From assembly GCF_010093815.1 (NCBI RefSeq), contig NW_022985549.1:2872804-2936803 (forward strand): a DNA stretch of 64,000 nucleotides, read 5' to 3'. The DNA comes from Pseudovirgaria hyperparasitica. Lineage: Eukaryota; Ascomycota; Dothideomycetes; Acrospermales; Acrospermaceae. A program made the position numbers and the translations under genes. Positions 1-15,164 of this stretch are shown one piece after another. The notes beneath the pieces are model-generated. The model saw only the letters and a list, made by a program, of their open reading frames with translations, ran no database searches and was not told the origin of the DNA. The number at the start of each line of letters is the position of its first letter. Positions within the stretch are counted from its first letter, which is position 1.

Positions 1-2090
1 GAGTGAACAGGATAGTGAAATTTAGGGCCTCGGGCCAGGCCCGCCTTTACGCCTGTCTGCAGACTGTTGATCAGACCACCTAAAGATATATGCTCGGGCA
101 GACGAGGGTGGCTTTTATGAATCGGCTCTCCATCGACGTCCAAAGTCGGGTGTCTCACAACTAAGCGGTACGCCTCAGCATCGATGACAGTGATACCATC
201 TACTGTCAAGTCGGTATCGCTGATATCGAGATGGCGTACTCTCACATCACAGACTGCCTTTGAGATGGTTCCACCGAATTCTCTATTGAGATGCTCAGTG
301 TATGACTCCGACAACTCTGGAATCGTCTCTCTGTATCCTATTTCGATGCTGCCGACCGAAGCTTTGACCTTCATGTCATTTATAAGTCTTCCACTCGCAA
401 TCTCAAGGTGCAGTTCGCCCATGCCTGCAAGGTGAGTCTGCCCACTTTCGGGATCCTCAGATACATTAAGGCTTGGGTCTTCCCTCAGAAGTACGGCTAA
501 TTGCTCCGACAAATTCTTTCCCTCAGAGAGGCTTTGCGGCTCGACACTGGAAAAGAACACCGGAGGAGGTACTGTGATCGGACGAAGCTGTAGCGAGTTC
601 AGGGGTGCTGGAGGCCCAGACTTGGAATTCATGCCACTGTAGCTTATCAGGGTATCACCAGTCCTCGCAAACTTCAGGCCAGGAATAACTCCAATCTGGC
701 CTGCTTCAATAGATTCCAACTCTACTGCATCATTGGCGTACATTCTAAGTAGCTTATGTGCCTTTTCAATAACGTTAAGGTTCGTGTTGTATATGTTTGT
801 ACCACGTTCAAGTGCACCTGAGTAGACCCGCACATAAACCAAAGCCCCTCTCTTAGCATCATTCACGACCTTGAAAGCCAGCGCACAACATTTAAGGTTC
901 CGGGCAATGGGGAGTCCAGTCCCACCAGTCTTTTTCTTCTTCGGAGACTCTGTAAGCTCCGTGGTGCCGGACATCACGTGCTCCAGTGCGGTGCGTTTTC
1001 CACTCAGATTGACTTCGGCGTCGGGTCGCTCGGTTGGAGCTGGTAAAAGATCGACGACAGCATCGAGTAATGGTTGCACGCCGACATTGCGGAAGCTTGC
1101 TCCGCAGTACACAGGCACCACGCGCTGAGGCGACTGTAGAACACATCTCCTTAAGGAGGCGACAACATCTGTAGCCGGTATAGCAAGATGGTCCTCCTCG
1201 TGGTCCAGATACTTCTCGACCATCCCCTCATCGTACTCACTGAGCAGCTCGATGAGAGCAACTCGTGCGTGCTTGAGCTCCTCGGCGAGTTCCTGGGTCA
1301 TTTCAGAGAGTGGCAAAAGCTTGACAGATCTCCCGTCACTGCCTTTCTCCCACACAAGACCTTGCATGCGTATAACGTCTGCGACTCCTTGGAGCGAGCC
1401 GTTGCCATGTTCCCATATAGGTATTTGACAGACAGCTGGCCAAGTCTGTAGTCGCATGGCTATCTCCTTCACTGTCTTACCAAAAGCTGCACCTTCCCTA
1501 TCCAACTTGTTGACGAATATGAGTCTTGGGATCTGGTAGGTATCTGCTTGAATCCATACTTTTTCCGTTTGCGCCTCTACTCCAGCCACACCGTCCAGGA
1601 TACAGACAGCTCCATCCAGAATACGTAATGATCGTAGGACTTCGAAGGTGAAGTCCGCATGGCCTGGCGTATCTATGAGATTGATGTTGTGAGGCACAGA
1701 TGATTTTGGGGTCCCAGGATTGAGACTTGAATGCTTCGAATTGGATGTCACGCCAGACGGGAGTGGTGGCCAATGGAACGAGATAGCGGCGGATTGAATG
1801 GTGATTCCACGTGCTCGTTCAGCGGGTAGGAAATCTGTAACAGTAGAGCCCTCGTCTACGTCGCCTAATCTGCGAGTGTAGCCACTGTAATAGAGCATTC
1901 GCTCGGTTGTGGTCGTTTTGCCAGCATCTATATGAGCGATAATTCCAATGTTGCGAGTCCTAGAAGAAACCTCCAGTGTTTCTGGTGGGTTTGCTTCAAC
2001 GGCATATTGGCGGTGCGTTGACGCGTGGATTGAAGCTGGTAAATGGAGCGACCGCAATCGATACGCTCGCCAGGTCCATACCGCTCTCAT
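1..2090 (-). CDS. MEF2: Mitochondrial ribosome-releasing factor 2 (EF-G2/Mef2), 3' end outside window
   Basis: This is a translational GTPase of the mitochondrial EF-G2 group (yeast Mef2, human GFM2), which works with ribosome recycling factor to split mitochondrial ribosomes after termination. The frame is open with no intron from ATG 2090-2088 to the window edge, about 696 codons, so the C-terminus is missing here. After an Arg-rich, acid-poor N-terminus typical of a mitochondrial presequence come the G1 motif AHIDAGKT, the switch segment RGITIQSAA, the G3 motif DTPGHADF and the G4 motif NKLD. These are followed by domains II, III and IV. The wording around G1 and switch I ([21 protein letters not shown]) fits EF-G2 rather than EF-G1. 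The gene is divergent from the Vps17 gene across 293 bp. Confidence 0.92.
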   Translation of the reverse strand, partial: MRAVWTWRAYRLRSLHLPASIHASTHRQYAVEANPPETLEVSSRTRNIGIIAHIDAGKTTTTERMLYYSGYTRRLGDVDEGSTVTDFLPAERARGITIQSAAISFHWPPLPSGVTSNSKHSSLNPGTPKSSVPHNINLIDTPGHADFTFEVLRSLRILDGAVCILDGVAGVEAQTEKVWIQADTYQIPRLIFVNKLDREGAAFGKTVKEIAMRLQTWPAVCQIPIWEHGNGSLQGVADVIRMQGLVWEKGSDGRSVKLLPLSEMTQELAEELKHARVALIELLSEYDEGMVEKYLDHEEDHLAIPATDVVASLRRCVLQSPQRVVPVYCGASFRNVGVQPLLDAVVDLLPAPTERPDAEVNLSGKRTALEHVMSGTTELTESPKKKKTGGTGLPIARNLKCCALAFKVVNDAKRGALVYVRVYSGALERGTNIYNTNLNVIEKAHKLLRMYANDAVELESIEAGQIGVIPGLKFARTGDTLISYSGMNSKSGPPAPLNSLQLRPITVPPPVFFSSVEPQSLSEGKNLSEQLAVLLREDPSLNVSEDPESGQTHLAGMGELHLEIASGRLINDMKVKASVGSIEIGYRETIPELSESYTEHLNREFGGTISKAVCDVRVRHLDISDTDLTVDGITVIDAEAYRLVVRHPTLDVDGEPIHKSHPRLPEHISLGGLINSLQTGVKAGLARGPKFHYPVH

Positions 2091-2383
2091 CCCCGGGTTC
2101 GATGAGCTAAATGCACATCAAAGCAGGTTGAAGTTTCAATGTGAAGGATTCAGGATGCCAAAGTAAACGCCAAGTAGATCAACCATTCTATGTTGGATCA
2201 ATTACTTACGGTACTTCGATCCATGCCTGGTAAGACGTAAATGCCAAGAACGATGGGTCCCGCAGATGCTGGTCCGTGGCCAGACGACATAATACAGGCC
2301 CCTACGACCTCACATACACTCTGCAAGTTGTCCGCATATCTTTGAAACTCAACCTTCCCTTCAACCTCTCCTTCCTGCGCATT

Positions 2384-4226
2384 ATGGACTACTCGGCTGC
2401 TCTTCCCGATGAGCCTGGTCCGGGTCACTCTCCATGGGCATCTTCACCTCAGCATAATCGCACCAGCTTTGGCGCCAACACGGATGTTCCCTCCTCTCCA
2501 CTGCCGGCACAGTCGCCATACGGAGACGATAGGCAGGACGGAGGCTTCATGGGGGACCAAGATACCCGCAGCACGTCGAGCCATAATGATACCTTTGGCG
2601 AGAATGGACGTGTGGAACATCAGGACTTAACGCAACAACCACTGTCCCAACAGCAGCCTAATTTGGAGCAGCAACAGAGACAGGGCCCGGAAAGATATCA
2701 TGGTGCCAGGGCCAGGCAAAGCCTGCCTCAATACAAGCTTCAGGCAAAGGTTACAGGATTAGAACGAACAGCGCGCAAAGATCCTATATTTAGATTCGAC
2801 GTTTACGTAGGAGTTTACACATAAATTTGGTTGAACAGGATGCTGACAAGTCGCAGACCAACCTGCCCAAGTTCCGCACCACACAATTCCGTGATGTTAG
2901 GAGAATGCACTCAGAATTTCAAAAACTGGCCGACCATCTTATATCCGCGAATCCAGAGGCACTCGTGCCTTCCCTTCCTCCTCCTTCAACCTCCGCAGGT
3001 GTTGGTACCGATGAAGATGAGGCGCGAGTGAAAGCGTCAATACAAAGATGGCTGAACACCGTCTGTGGAAATGATGTGCTCATGCGCGACGAGGAAATGA
3101 TGTTCTTTGTACAGAATGACCCTGGTTATAGCCCCGTGGTAAAGCGCAAACAACCAGCAACGGGTGTGCGAAGAAAAGTCATTAAACAATTCGCACCTCC
3201 TCCAGATGATACGCCTGAGCTAGCTGAAGCAAGGCCTGTAGTCAAGCTTTATTACCTGGGAACCATGGATACCGGGCAGAAGATGGAAAAGCTTGTGAAG
3301 CAAAGAAGAAGTATGCGAGATACCTCCTCATCATGTAGGCATGGATTAACAGCTTTGCAGGTCTTGGTCTCGCGGAAGCTGACCTTGGTGTCAAGATGGG
3401 ACAGATGCATGTACAGGAGCTCCATCCAGGCCTCGCAAACGCATACCGCAAACTCGGTAAGGTCATCCAAGCGACTGGAGACTTTCACGCCGCACAAGGT
3501 ACTGCGGAAGCCACAACACTTGGAGATCCACTTCAATACCAGTCTGCAGACGCTTTCATCGTCAAGGAAACCCTCACAAACCGCCACATCCTCCTCCGCG
3601 AACTCCTCCAAGCTCAACAAGCCACCCGTTCAAAACTCTCCGCGGCAGACCGCCTCAAGGCCTCTAGTAGCGTCCGCCGCGACAAAGTCGACGAGGCCAT
3701 CTCCGCGCTTGACGAAGCCAAAAGCCACGAGCAATATCTGACGCAGAAGTCGGAGCGCGTAACCAAGAATTTGGTCCAGGAACGCCGCAAATGGTTCGCA
3801 CGCACCGCAGCCGATCTGCGCTCCGCTATACGCGAGTACGTGATTCGCCAAATCGAAGCGGAGCGTCGTACGCTCGCCACCCTTGAACAAGTACGCCCTG
3901 ACATCCGCTCAATAGACGCCTCGGGCGGTCTATCGCGTCTCGGCCGCGAAGCTCACCCTGCCCAAAGACGCGCCAACTTGGCCAGTAGCCAAGGTCCTAA
4001 GGGTGATGCATGGAGCGGTGTACCCAGGAGGCAGGATGGGCTGAATCGCAGTATGAGTGGCAGCTTTACGTCTCCCATTGAAGACGAGGAACAGGAGCAG
4101 GTCACGGAGGCGGGCAGAAAACGGGCGAGTAGTGGTGCAGGCAGTCTGTCGGGGGTCCAAGAGGAAGATGATGATCGTGTCGATGCTCGTAACGCAGCGA
4201 GTCGTTTAGCTACGACGACGTTTTAA
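2384..4226 (+). CDS. VPS17: Vacuolar sorting protein Vps17, retromer SNX-BAR subunit
   Basis: Exons 2384-2806, 2857-3310 and 3361-4226 give 580 residues. Both introns are 50 bp, and removing them keeps one frame. Vps17 pairs with Vps5 to form the membrane-bending SNX-BAR coat of retromer, which returns cargo from endosomes to the Golgi. Residues 1-110 are Gln/Pro-rich and disordered. A PX domain begins near residue 115 (KLQAKVTGLERT, then TNLPKFRTTQFRDVRR after intron 1). The long helical C-terminal half, with ANAYRKLGKVIQATGDFHA and VDEAISALDEAKSHEQYL, matches the Vps5-type BAR domain. An acidic tail follows. The start at 2384 is preferred over an in-frame upstream ATG at 2276 because conserved sequence is only reached later and the upstream stretch looks like leader. 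Confidence 0.92.
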
Positions 4227-5172
4227 GGGCGAACTGTTGGGTACGGGAGGTGTATAAGTGGTCAATATCACGTTCTGTAGGAATGTGGGTTCTCAGGCAT
4301 GGTGGTACCTAGTGAGTTAGAATAAAAGCCTTGGCTCCGGTACCACGTCACAACATTGTACCACCCCTTTCTCTGCTCCATATCTATAGCATGTTTCGAC
4401 CAAGTTTTAAGCACAGTCGAATGTGCGGAAGTTGGCCCGGAGATAATGTGCGTCGTAGAGTGATTGACATGGTGACTAGGGCTTGATGGAATTCTATTAA
4501 AGTGACGCGAGGTGCCGTTGCAATCCTTTTGGCCATCTGAAGAATGTGATTCTCGTGTGGTTATATCTCCATACCATGGCGTTGCTCAGTGGCCATGATG
4601 ATGAAGCGATACCAGGATGATGTGGTGGTCAACCACGCGGCATGGGCAGTATAACCCCTACTCTATGTGAACTAGCAATAATACTGTCATGAGGACGTAT
4701 TAGTGATTCATCAGTCATTTCTCACGTAGAAGCTGTAATGGCACACCGTACTTAAACGCAGAGTGGGAAATATATCCGGCAGTGGTGTTACCGGGTTTGT
4801 GTATACGCCACCGTTCTGCCATTACAGCGATTGGACTGAGATGAAGATCCCATGCAGATTATCGCATCGTGCACGATTGTTTTTTTGTGTCTGATTCATA
4901 GATAGATATTGGTATCCAAATATCAAATTGGCACCTGGTAATCTCCTTTGCGTAATTTCAGGCGCTTCGATGTAAGTGTGACCGCGATTCAGGGTTCTCA
5001 ATCACCCTGACATCATGGGAATTTGTGCTCTAGTTGTCACGACCATGAACGGCGGCAAATAATCCAATGTATAATCGAATGTGTGATCCCCAGCGCCCGC
5101 TAAGTACTGCTAAACAACCAATGTCCTACAAACAACCTCCTGTTTTGAAACAATATGATACCGCCCCACCGC
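4227..5172. other. Convergent intergenic interval, no gene seen
   Basis: This is the shared 3' region of Vps17 (+) and the unknown gene at 5173-6234 (-). An AATAAA at 4321-4326, about 95 bp past the Vps17 stop, is a plausible polyadenylation signal. I see no long frame, RNA gene or repeat. Confidence 0.5.
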
Positions 5173-6234
5173 TCAAGTCATAGAAACATAACGTCCCGAG
5201 GAGTTCCTCCTTCTTCCGCTTCGAAGCTCGTTTGGCGTCCACCTCGGTTGCCTCGCGGCCGCCACCCTCCTAGCTAACTTCTTGTCTCGCCGACGTTGCT
5301 TTTCGGCAGGGTTAAGAGGGAGGCGCTTCTTGAGATGCTTTGGAATTATCTCGATGTTGGGCCAACCATAGTGCGCCATATGCTCCTTAATATATTCGCA
5401 TTCTGTATTTGGCAGAGCCACTCTCATGTTGTTGGAAAACAAGACTGCATGGTTGTAGATTCGCTCGCATTCTACCCTCACCATGACGCAGCGGCTCCCC
5501 TGATACTCGGTTTCTGTCCTCTTCCAGGAAAGCTGCGGGTGCGTCAGATACCCGAGGATGGTGCTGTCCAGAAACAGCATCGGCTTTGGCATCACGAACG
5601 TAATGTTCGTGAGCCGGTTAAAATTGAACCCATGCTGCGCCCAGAATCGGCCCCATAGCAGTGCCTCTCGATAGAGTGCCCACTCTTCTGATTTGCGAAG
5701 AAGTGCATGTTCCCTAGGCTTGAAGGGCGGATCGGGACGAGCGCCAAGATTGGGTGCGTCGTCTGCATATACAATCCTTAATTCGCGGACTGTATCTTCC
5801 ATACCTTGTAGCATATTGTCCAAGCTGTGAGGATCATCCATGAAAGCAAGAAATTTGTCGTGTGTTTGGAAGTCAGGGAAAAAAAGTGACGGAGTCCCGC
5901 TGGTCGGAGTGACGAGCTTGAGGCTCAGACCGTCCATTTCATCTGGTGCTGCCTGTCGAACCTTGGGCCACTGCGTAAGGCAGTAAGGCTTAATGAGTGC
6001 TAGTAGGGGGTTTACATCCAGTGTCAGGTCGGCCCAAGTCAGCTCTGCGTCGCACAATCCGTAGAGGGCATCTGTGACTCTGTGGGGAAGATTGGGATAG
6101 ATGGTCGTATCATCGAAGTCGTCCATGTCGTCAACATCTGGTTCCTGGTATAGGTTCGCTCGATAATCATACTTGGCATCCAAAATCACAGCGCCATGGG
6201 TGATTACGCCTGCGGCTGTAAGGTTTGCAGACAT
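5173..6234 (-). CDS. Fungal-specific protein of unknown function
   Basis: A single uninterrupted frame of 353 residues runs from ATG 6234 to the stop at 5173. An upstream in-frame ATG at 6363 would add 43 residues rich in Ser and hydrophobics, but these look like translated leader. I do not recognise the family. The N-terminal part has a short acidic patch (EPDVDDMDDFDD). The middle is rich in aromatic residues (EEWALYREALLWGRFWAQHG), and the end is a strongly basic tail (QRRRDKKLARRVAAARQPR) that could be a nuclear or nucleic-acid-binding segment. There is no signal peptide and no clear membrane span. Codon use looks ordinary and the frame is intact, so it is probably a real gene confined to related fungi. 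Confidence 0.6.
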   Translation of the reverse strand: MSANLTAAGVITHGAVILDAKYDYRANLYQEPDVDDMDDFDDTTIYPNLPHRVTDALYGLCDAELTWADLTLDVNPLLALIKPYCLTQWPKVRQAAPDEMDGLSLKLVTPTSGTPSLFFPDFQTHDKFLAFMDDPHSLDNMLQGMEDTVRELRIVYADDAPNLGARPDPPFKPREHALLRKSEEWALYREALLWGRFWAQHGFNFNRLTNITFVMPKPMLFLDSTILGYLTHPQLSWKRTETEYQGSRCVMVRVECERIYNHAVLFSNNMRVALPNTECEYIKEHMAHYGWPNIEIIPKHLKKRLPLNPAEKQRRRDKKLARRVAAARQPRWTPNELRSGRRRNSSGRYVSMT

Positions 6235-7223
6235 CTTGAGAAGTTCTGAAGATCTCGCCGAGATGTATATGATCAGACAGATACTATAGTAAGAGGAAGC
6301 TTCATCAGAGTGACGGCGAAAAATGCGAAATGGTACGAATGATTGACAGGAGGAAGAGTTCAAGGATTGTGTAGGTCGAAAAGATCAAAGAGCCGAAAAG
6401 ATGACGATACCAGAACTGTACCAGATAGTCTAAGAGAACAGATCGGCAAAAGTCAAAACGTGCTGAAGATGGCTTTTACAATGTAAGACAAAGAATGATG
6501 CCCAATAGAAGGCGAGCAGACGAGGTACATATATGCATTGATCAGAACATTGAATAGACCAAGCCGTACGATTGTCTTTGTCTGCATCATGCATAATGAT
6601 CGACCAGGCAGACGTTTGTAAATAGACCCCTCTGCCTTCTTCGACAAAGTAAATAGCCGCCCAGTGATTGTCTGTGAAGCATGCAAGTCGAGAGTGCTAA
6701 TAGACAAGGTTCTGAATAGCCTTATTGACCCACACGAGATGTTCGAGGGTACTGTGAAATAACTATATGCCTGTTACATTGTTTCGGTTCTCATCCTAAG
6801 CGACGTTTGTGAAAGGTCGGTTTGAACAGTGCGATGTGTTTAATCACTGCAAGACAAACGAACTCCCACAGAAGAAAACCTTCGAGGGATGCATATTCAT
6901 CGTTAATAGACGGAAGACCACGCCCAAAGCTAAGCTCAGAAGCGTCACGAACTTTGATGTGGAAGACTGATGCAAAATGTAGGGGCGAGAAGGATCGAGT
7001 GGTGTCGATGATCAACAAGAGGCACGAGGGTAATCAAGCTGTAGGATTGTGGAGTATCAAAAGAGTAAGAAGCGTTCATAGAAGATCGAGGAAGCAGTCA
7101 CGACTGTCGCCAATTGCCAAGAGAAACATGTTCAGGAGTAGAAGTATCTCATCGGTACCATAAGCTGGTGGTCGGAGTTTCTTGTACCTGCCAAATCACC
7201 AAGGTTTTCGTTCGTCGACTATT
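6235..7223. other. Intergenic: 5' region of the unknown gene and 3' region of calmodulin
   Basis: Only short scattered frames are present on either strand, none with family features or splice support. I see no RNA gene or repeat. Confidence 0.5.
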
Positions 7224-8109
<886 letters not shown>

Positions 8110-8525
8110 ATTGTGAGGATATCGGGGGTATTTGCAAAAATCTCGAGGTGTGTAGTAAGTGAGTCGTGAGAGAAGGTCTTGAGAGCTATTTCGAAAGAAG
8201 AGAATGAGAGGGGAAAGGTTGCTTGATGGAAATGAAGTCGGGCTGAATGAGCGCCGCCTGGAAAGAGGGACCGCGGTAAAGACCCTTAAATTCATTCTTG
8301 CAGGCCTAAAGCCGCTAATTATACTCTACGCAAATGTTGGCTTACCCGGATATGGCAAGCGTTGCCGTGTCGCCTGAGAGGCTTGTAAGCTTCCTGGTAA
8401 GGCGCGACACAAAGCTTCCACGATAGCTTTGGTTGCACTTTATACAGAGCCTTCTCGCACCTCTAATATCCAAATTCCGGTGTGCTGCAATGTTCTAGAC
8501 AGAGACACTTCCTCCCGTCTACGTT
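8110..8525. promoter_or_regulatory. Bidirectional 5' region between calmodulin and TLG2
   Basis: These 416 bp separate two start codons facing away from each other and so must carry both promoters. I see no convincing TATA box and no coding sequence. Confidence 0.5.
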
Positions 8526-9766
8526 ATGTGGCGTGATCGAACCAACCTGTGAGTATACACAGTCGCCCTCATCTTCTTTCCCTGACCATACTTTCTAGTT
8601 ACATTTCGTACCGGCAGTCGTATTCCCATCATCCTGCAAAGAAACCACGCTTTGGGGGTCCATCGTCGAATGGCTTTACTGATAATGGTGGTATTGATGA
8701 GGAGCGACGAGGACTCATGTCTGCCGGTGCCTTCGAAGACGATGGGGACGCAGTGATAGAGATGGACATCTTGCCTCCACGCTGGCTCGACATTCAGGAC
8801 GAGGTCACCGAGAATCTCACGAATATCGCCAGACAGACTCGGCGGCTTGAACAGCTGCATCAAAAACACGTCCTGCCAGGTTTTGATGACGAGGACGTCA
8901 AAAGGCGAGAAGAGCGCGAGATTGAACAATTGACACAGGAGATTACACGAGGTTTTCAGAGCTGTCAAAAGGCGATCAAGCGAATCGAAACTATGGTACG
9001 GGAGAGTCAACAGCAAGGGACGATTTCAAAAAGCGAAGTAACAATGGCGATCAACCTGAAGATCTCTCTAGCAACTCGCGTGGGCGAAGTTAGTTCGCTC
9101 TTTCGCAAAAAGCAATCCACATACTTGAAGAAGCTGAAATCACTGGGTGGACTCGGGACGCCTCAGCCTACGTCTCGGACAGGTACGCCCTTCCAGAATC
9201 CATATACTGACCCGTCACTTGCGGAGTCGGAGGCCGATCGATCACTTGGCCAATCGACATTACTTCAGACGACCCAGAAACGAGCAACAACGAATGACAC
9301 AATGATTGCACAGCGCGAGCGGGAGATTGAAGACATTGCTCAGGGTATCATCGAGCTTGCAAATATCTTTCAAGACCTACAAGCCATGGTCATCGACCAG
9401 GGTAGCATGCTTGATCGCATTGATTACAATGTTGAGCGCATGGCAGTTGACATCAAGGGTGCAGACAAAGAGCTGATTGTGGCGACCGGCTACCAGAAAC
9501 GTAGTGTCAAACGCAAGATTATGCTACTGCTCATTATTGTTATCGCAGGAGTCTTCATACTCCTGTCGCTAAAGCTAAGTAGCAAGGGGTCTTCGAGCAC
9601 GACACCAACACAGCTGCCACCGTCGCAGGTTGATGATGCGAGCCTCATTCCACGAAACACCATTGCGTCATATCGAGTCGATCTTGGAACAGGATGCCGG
9701 AAAGCATGGCAACGGCGAAAGAGGCGGTCACGATCACATGACATGAAGTATTCTGAACAGTTTTGA
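8526..9766 (+). CDS. TLG2: Endosomal/TGN t-SNARE Tlg2 (syntaxin-16 type)
   Basis: Exon 1 (8526-8548) and exon 2 (8599-9766), split by a 50 bp intron, give 396 residues. Tlg2 is the Qa-SNARE for fusion of endosome-derived vesicles with the trans-Golgi network. The N-terminus MWRDRTNLYISYRQSY is the peptide by which this family binds the Sec1/Munc18 protein Vps45, and it only appears when exon 1 is used. A helical Habc region follows, then a SNARE motif around residues 240-305 with the central glutamine in IFQDLQAM. A single membrane anchor lies near residues 314-333 (IMLLLIIVIAGVFILLSL). A tail of about 60 residues beyond the anchor is longer than in yeast. Confidence 0.92.
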
Positions 9767-11380
9767 GGTTTGCGAGCTTCTGTTGTAACAATCTAATGAT
9801 AATCATAAACATCCAAGATGACCTGTGTTCTTTCATGCTCCCACCCATACTAACACTTCATCAAATATCCAATAACTTAGGTATCTCACGTCTATATTAG
9901 ATACCATCTCTCAATCTGTTGTCTCCAGTAATTAACACGAATGGATGATTGAATTCGCTGGAAACCTGCGCCAACTCGTCTTTGCGCCTGAAGACTCTTA
10001 TCTCGCTCGAGGCCGACCTCGGCGTCCGCGATGCGCCTCCAGGCATGATCAATGGAGTGTGTTTCGCTTATACATCGCGTCTGGCTCTGATCATCAGAGC
10101 AACGCTTCCTTTGGCTCGATATACCTCATGACAGATATCTGATAGCCTGGTCATCAAGAATATTATCGTGAGAGGTCGAGTCCATCCAGTGTGCTAAAGG
10201 TTAGAATTCATAGTTTAGCGACGCATGCTCTATAATACCTCAACTATTGGCATCCAATTCCAAGAACGCAGCCTGGTTGACTGGTTCACTGATATATATA
10301 CCTGTTAGGATGCTGGTACCCTTGTAGCAAAGCTCGTGCCTGTACGAACTCTGGCGATCCAACTTGGAGTCTTCTCGTGTGTTCTGAGGTTCCAATTCTT
10401 TTTTGACAATGGATGACGCGCGAGTACACAGAGCACAGTTGAAAAAAGACATGTTAGAACAGATTGTCACAATTTACTTATCTCTGATGGCTCGTGTATG
10501 GTGGGCAGCCTTGGTCATGCCCGAGCTTTATCGACCTGGAGCGTCCATACGTTGACATGTGTACGAGTTCATGCTTTCAGGGCGTAATATGGGTAGTGAC
10601 GACCATGATCAGGTATGTTTGATATTTTGATGCGATGAAGACCCTCTTAAGCTATCTTAGGATCTATGAACGTTGGGGAACTTCTCATGGCTCGTTGTAT
10701 AACGCTGATGCCTATCATTGTAGCGGAACTCGCCCATTGTTCACTGCGAAGACGAGCTCGATCAAGTAAATAGTGCTTCAATCACGCCCTGAATCTTAGC
10801 TAACTACAACTTCGCTTTATTTATAGAGTGCTACAGGGAAACCAAAAGAGTTCACGCGACTGAGACGATATCCTACTAACTAGGGAAAACCTCCACAATT
10901 CCCGACCAAAACTGCCGGGTATCTTCTTGAAGTCGAACGCAAATTGCAACCCATCGTCATATGATTGACAATTGATGCAGAACGACCGTTTCTCTCGCAG
11001 TCCATATTCCAGAGATCTTTGGTAGGGCTATTACAGACAGCGACATTCCCGTAACCTTTAGTTCCACGAATGGCGATTTCCGAAAAGGAGCACTTTGAGT
11101 CCACCGAAAGACTATACGTTCCCAATCGGTTTCCAAAGTCTACGACTCTTTATGACCATGCCCAATGAAGGAGAATTATCTGCTGCCCATACCAATCTCA
11201 AAAGGGGACATGCGAAGCTAAGGGGTGGTAGGACGGGAGTATTACAGTAAATTGCAGATTCATATAAGACCCGAATGCGACAGTAAGTAGCATTCTTGCA
11301 GATTATACTAGTTGCGAGGATAACGTTGTAAATTGTTGAAGAGAGTGAATACTTCAGGTACCAAAAAGTGGCAATTGGCT
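9767..11380. other. Gene-poor interval downstream of TLG2
   Basis: About 1.6 kb with only short frames (for example 9949-10131, which reads plausibly for about 50 codons but has no family features). I see no RNA gene, terminal repeats or tandem array. It joins a degenerate kinase gene, so this may be decayed DNA. Confidence 0.4.
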
Positions 11381-12806
11381 TCAATTCTCGAAAAACTGAC
11401 TCTGCAGTAAGATTTCCGGTGTGTACCTCATGGTCGGATCATACGTTAAAAGATTCAAAAGTAGGAAACTCAAAGTATCTAACTCCGCATCTGTGAACTC
11501 GCGCTTTGCTTTCTCGTATTCCTCTACTGGAAAATTTTCCTCATCTTCTTCAACCAACGCTGCTTCGTCCTGATCATACGCGATCCTAAGGTACCGATCT
11601 AGAGGAATACTCCGCAGTCCAAGTCCGTTGATGCTTTTCCGTACCTTAACATCTAATTGATTTATCCAGTCCACCGGTGCAGCTCCGATGTAGGATTGGA
11701 TTTCTTCTATGGTGCTGGATTCGTCCGCGAGGATTGAGTTAGCAAATGACCTGCCAGTCACTGATCCAAACAACTGCGAGGTTTTAGTGGATTGGCTGCT
11801 TAACATAAAGCAATCTACGGACCAAGCAACCCATACTCCACATGTCCACTCGAGGGCTCAATTTCCGGTTGAAAAGCGCTTCCGGTGCGCGCATGTGCAC
11901 TGGCGTATGAAGTAATCTGGGAGGATCATTATGAAAAAATGCTTTCTATGTTAGCTAAATGCCAGCGGCATATCATAATTAGGATGGTTTCCTTACCACC
12001 ACCTAGGTCTACAATTCTTAAGTCCGCGTTATAACCTCGAAACGTCTTCGGTCTAACCAGGTAAGAAGGCACTGAAGGCTCAAGTAATATTCGACCGTCT
12101 AGTCGTTGTACTGAACCTAGATCTGGTTCCCCAAGGTAGGATTTGAGTCGCTTCTCCTCCAACGTGGACGCTATGGGAGCAGCGAAAAGAACATTTCCCC
12201 AGTGCAGATCTGTGACGTTAGAAGTTTAACTTTCCTCCGATGGGAATATTGTTACCTCCATGTGCCACATGGCATTTCCATAGGTAGTCCAATCCTAAGG
12301 CCACCTGATACATTACTTTTTTGGCCATACTCCTGGGCAGACAACATCCAGGACATTGTTCCGCGTAAGATGCTATACTCCTTCCCATGACTTCTAGAAC
12401 TAGACATCTATGCGTTGAACTAACGTCAAAGTCGTCAAGGAGCTGTACGACAAACTTACGCCCGCCGTGTGTGACATTCGCATGAGCAATAGAGGAATCT
12501 CGTAGATGCCGCATGATCTCAAGTTCATGGGTTCTATCATCATTTTGGATGATCTTCAAGGCGACGTTGCAAGCATTCCTGATACACTCCAAACTCCGAT
12601 TAGCATATATAAAACAGGCTTTAATGATTCTCACGCACAATGTGTCCCTTGCTAACCACAACGACTAGATACTGGCCGTCCTTGAATCGATTCCCGATCT
12701 CTACTGGGGAGTAGACTCCTCTCAAGTACATGTGCGGATCTTCCGCTTCAATTCCGCAAACATATTGCCTCCCTCGCCATTTGGGATATGTTGAAAATTT
12801 CGCTCT
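11381..12806 (-). pseudogene. SRPK-like protein kinase, degenerate (glycine-rich loop missing)
   Basis: Reading the minus strand gives the order of an SR-protein kinase. First comes an N-terminal segment with RGVYSPVEIGNRFKDGQYLVV, then WLARDT, then the VAIK-type lysine segment NVALKII. These are followed by the catalytic loop HGDLHWGN, the DFG equivalent DLGG, the APE segment MRAPEALF, VDMWSMGC and a C-terminal lobe ending in TYDPTMRYTPEILLQSQFFEN. Several introns can be inferred (for example between HG and DLHWGN). The glycine-rich ATP loop expected between QYLVV and WLARD is absent: about 36 bases are missing and the two sides are in different frames. I therefore call it a pseudogene, though an unusual surviving kinase-like gene is possible. 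SRPK-like kinases often form expanded families in filamentous fungi. Confidence 0.7.
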
Positions 12807-13426
12807 CTAGCATAATTTAGAAGGGCGACATAGTCTTTCAGAAAACCGTTAGAGAACTCGACGTGTTCTGACAAACATGGGAAGCAAGGCTTTTATGACC
12901 AAGCAAAAAATAGATGTCGTAGAGAGCCTCGAGGTCTATTCTTAGTAAGTATGGATACTAACCACATTAGGATAGTTGCTTAACTCCTTCTACTTATACT
13001 TCTCCTTATTTCTTTGATGAAAATAGTACTAATGACTATGTAAAGATTACCGGGTCTACTGTGACATGAAGTTGATAGGATGTCTACGGAGGACGCTAGG
13101 AGTAAAGTTGGAATCCTACCTAATTAGGTATACGGTCCTGGGCAAGCGCCCCTTTATCTATGCTAACTTAGATTGGCCTAGCAGGTTAATGCATGACGGG
13201 ATCCTACGGAGGCATGGATTAGTACACTGCTCAGATGCCAAGCGTTCCAGGTTTTAGACAACCAACGAATCTATTACGGTTAGTTGCACGTAGGGTGGCA
13301 CTACCTGAGCTCGATTGAATGGATTGGAGAAGCTATAGAAAGGTTTCTGAGCGAGTGCCATGCCTTCTTTCACGGCGTGCAACTTCATTTACTTTCTAAA
13401 TCATTTTCGTTTCCACAGCTGTAAGC
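12807..13426. other. Interval upstream of MET2, no gene seen
   Basis: This is an AT-richer stretch between the kinase relic and MET2. Short frames only, with no supportable gene. The last few hundred bases must include the MET2 promoter. Confidence 0.4.

Positions 13427-15164
<1,738 letters not shown>

Noticed and set aside
2276-2383. Upstream in-frame ATG for Vps17
   Set aside because: The added 36 residues look like translated leader and overlap the short divergent promoter; the ATG at 2384 is more plausible.
13066-13257. 63-codon frame with a faint feel of a retroelement RNase H region
   Set aside because: Too short and too weak to support; no terminal repeats, target-site duplication or other element parts nearby, so no fossil element is called.
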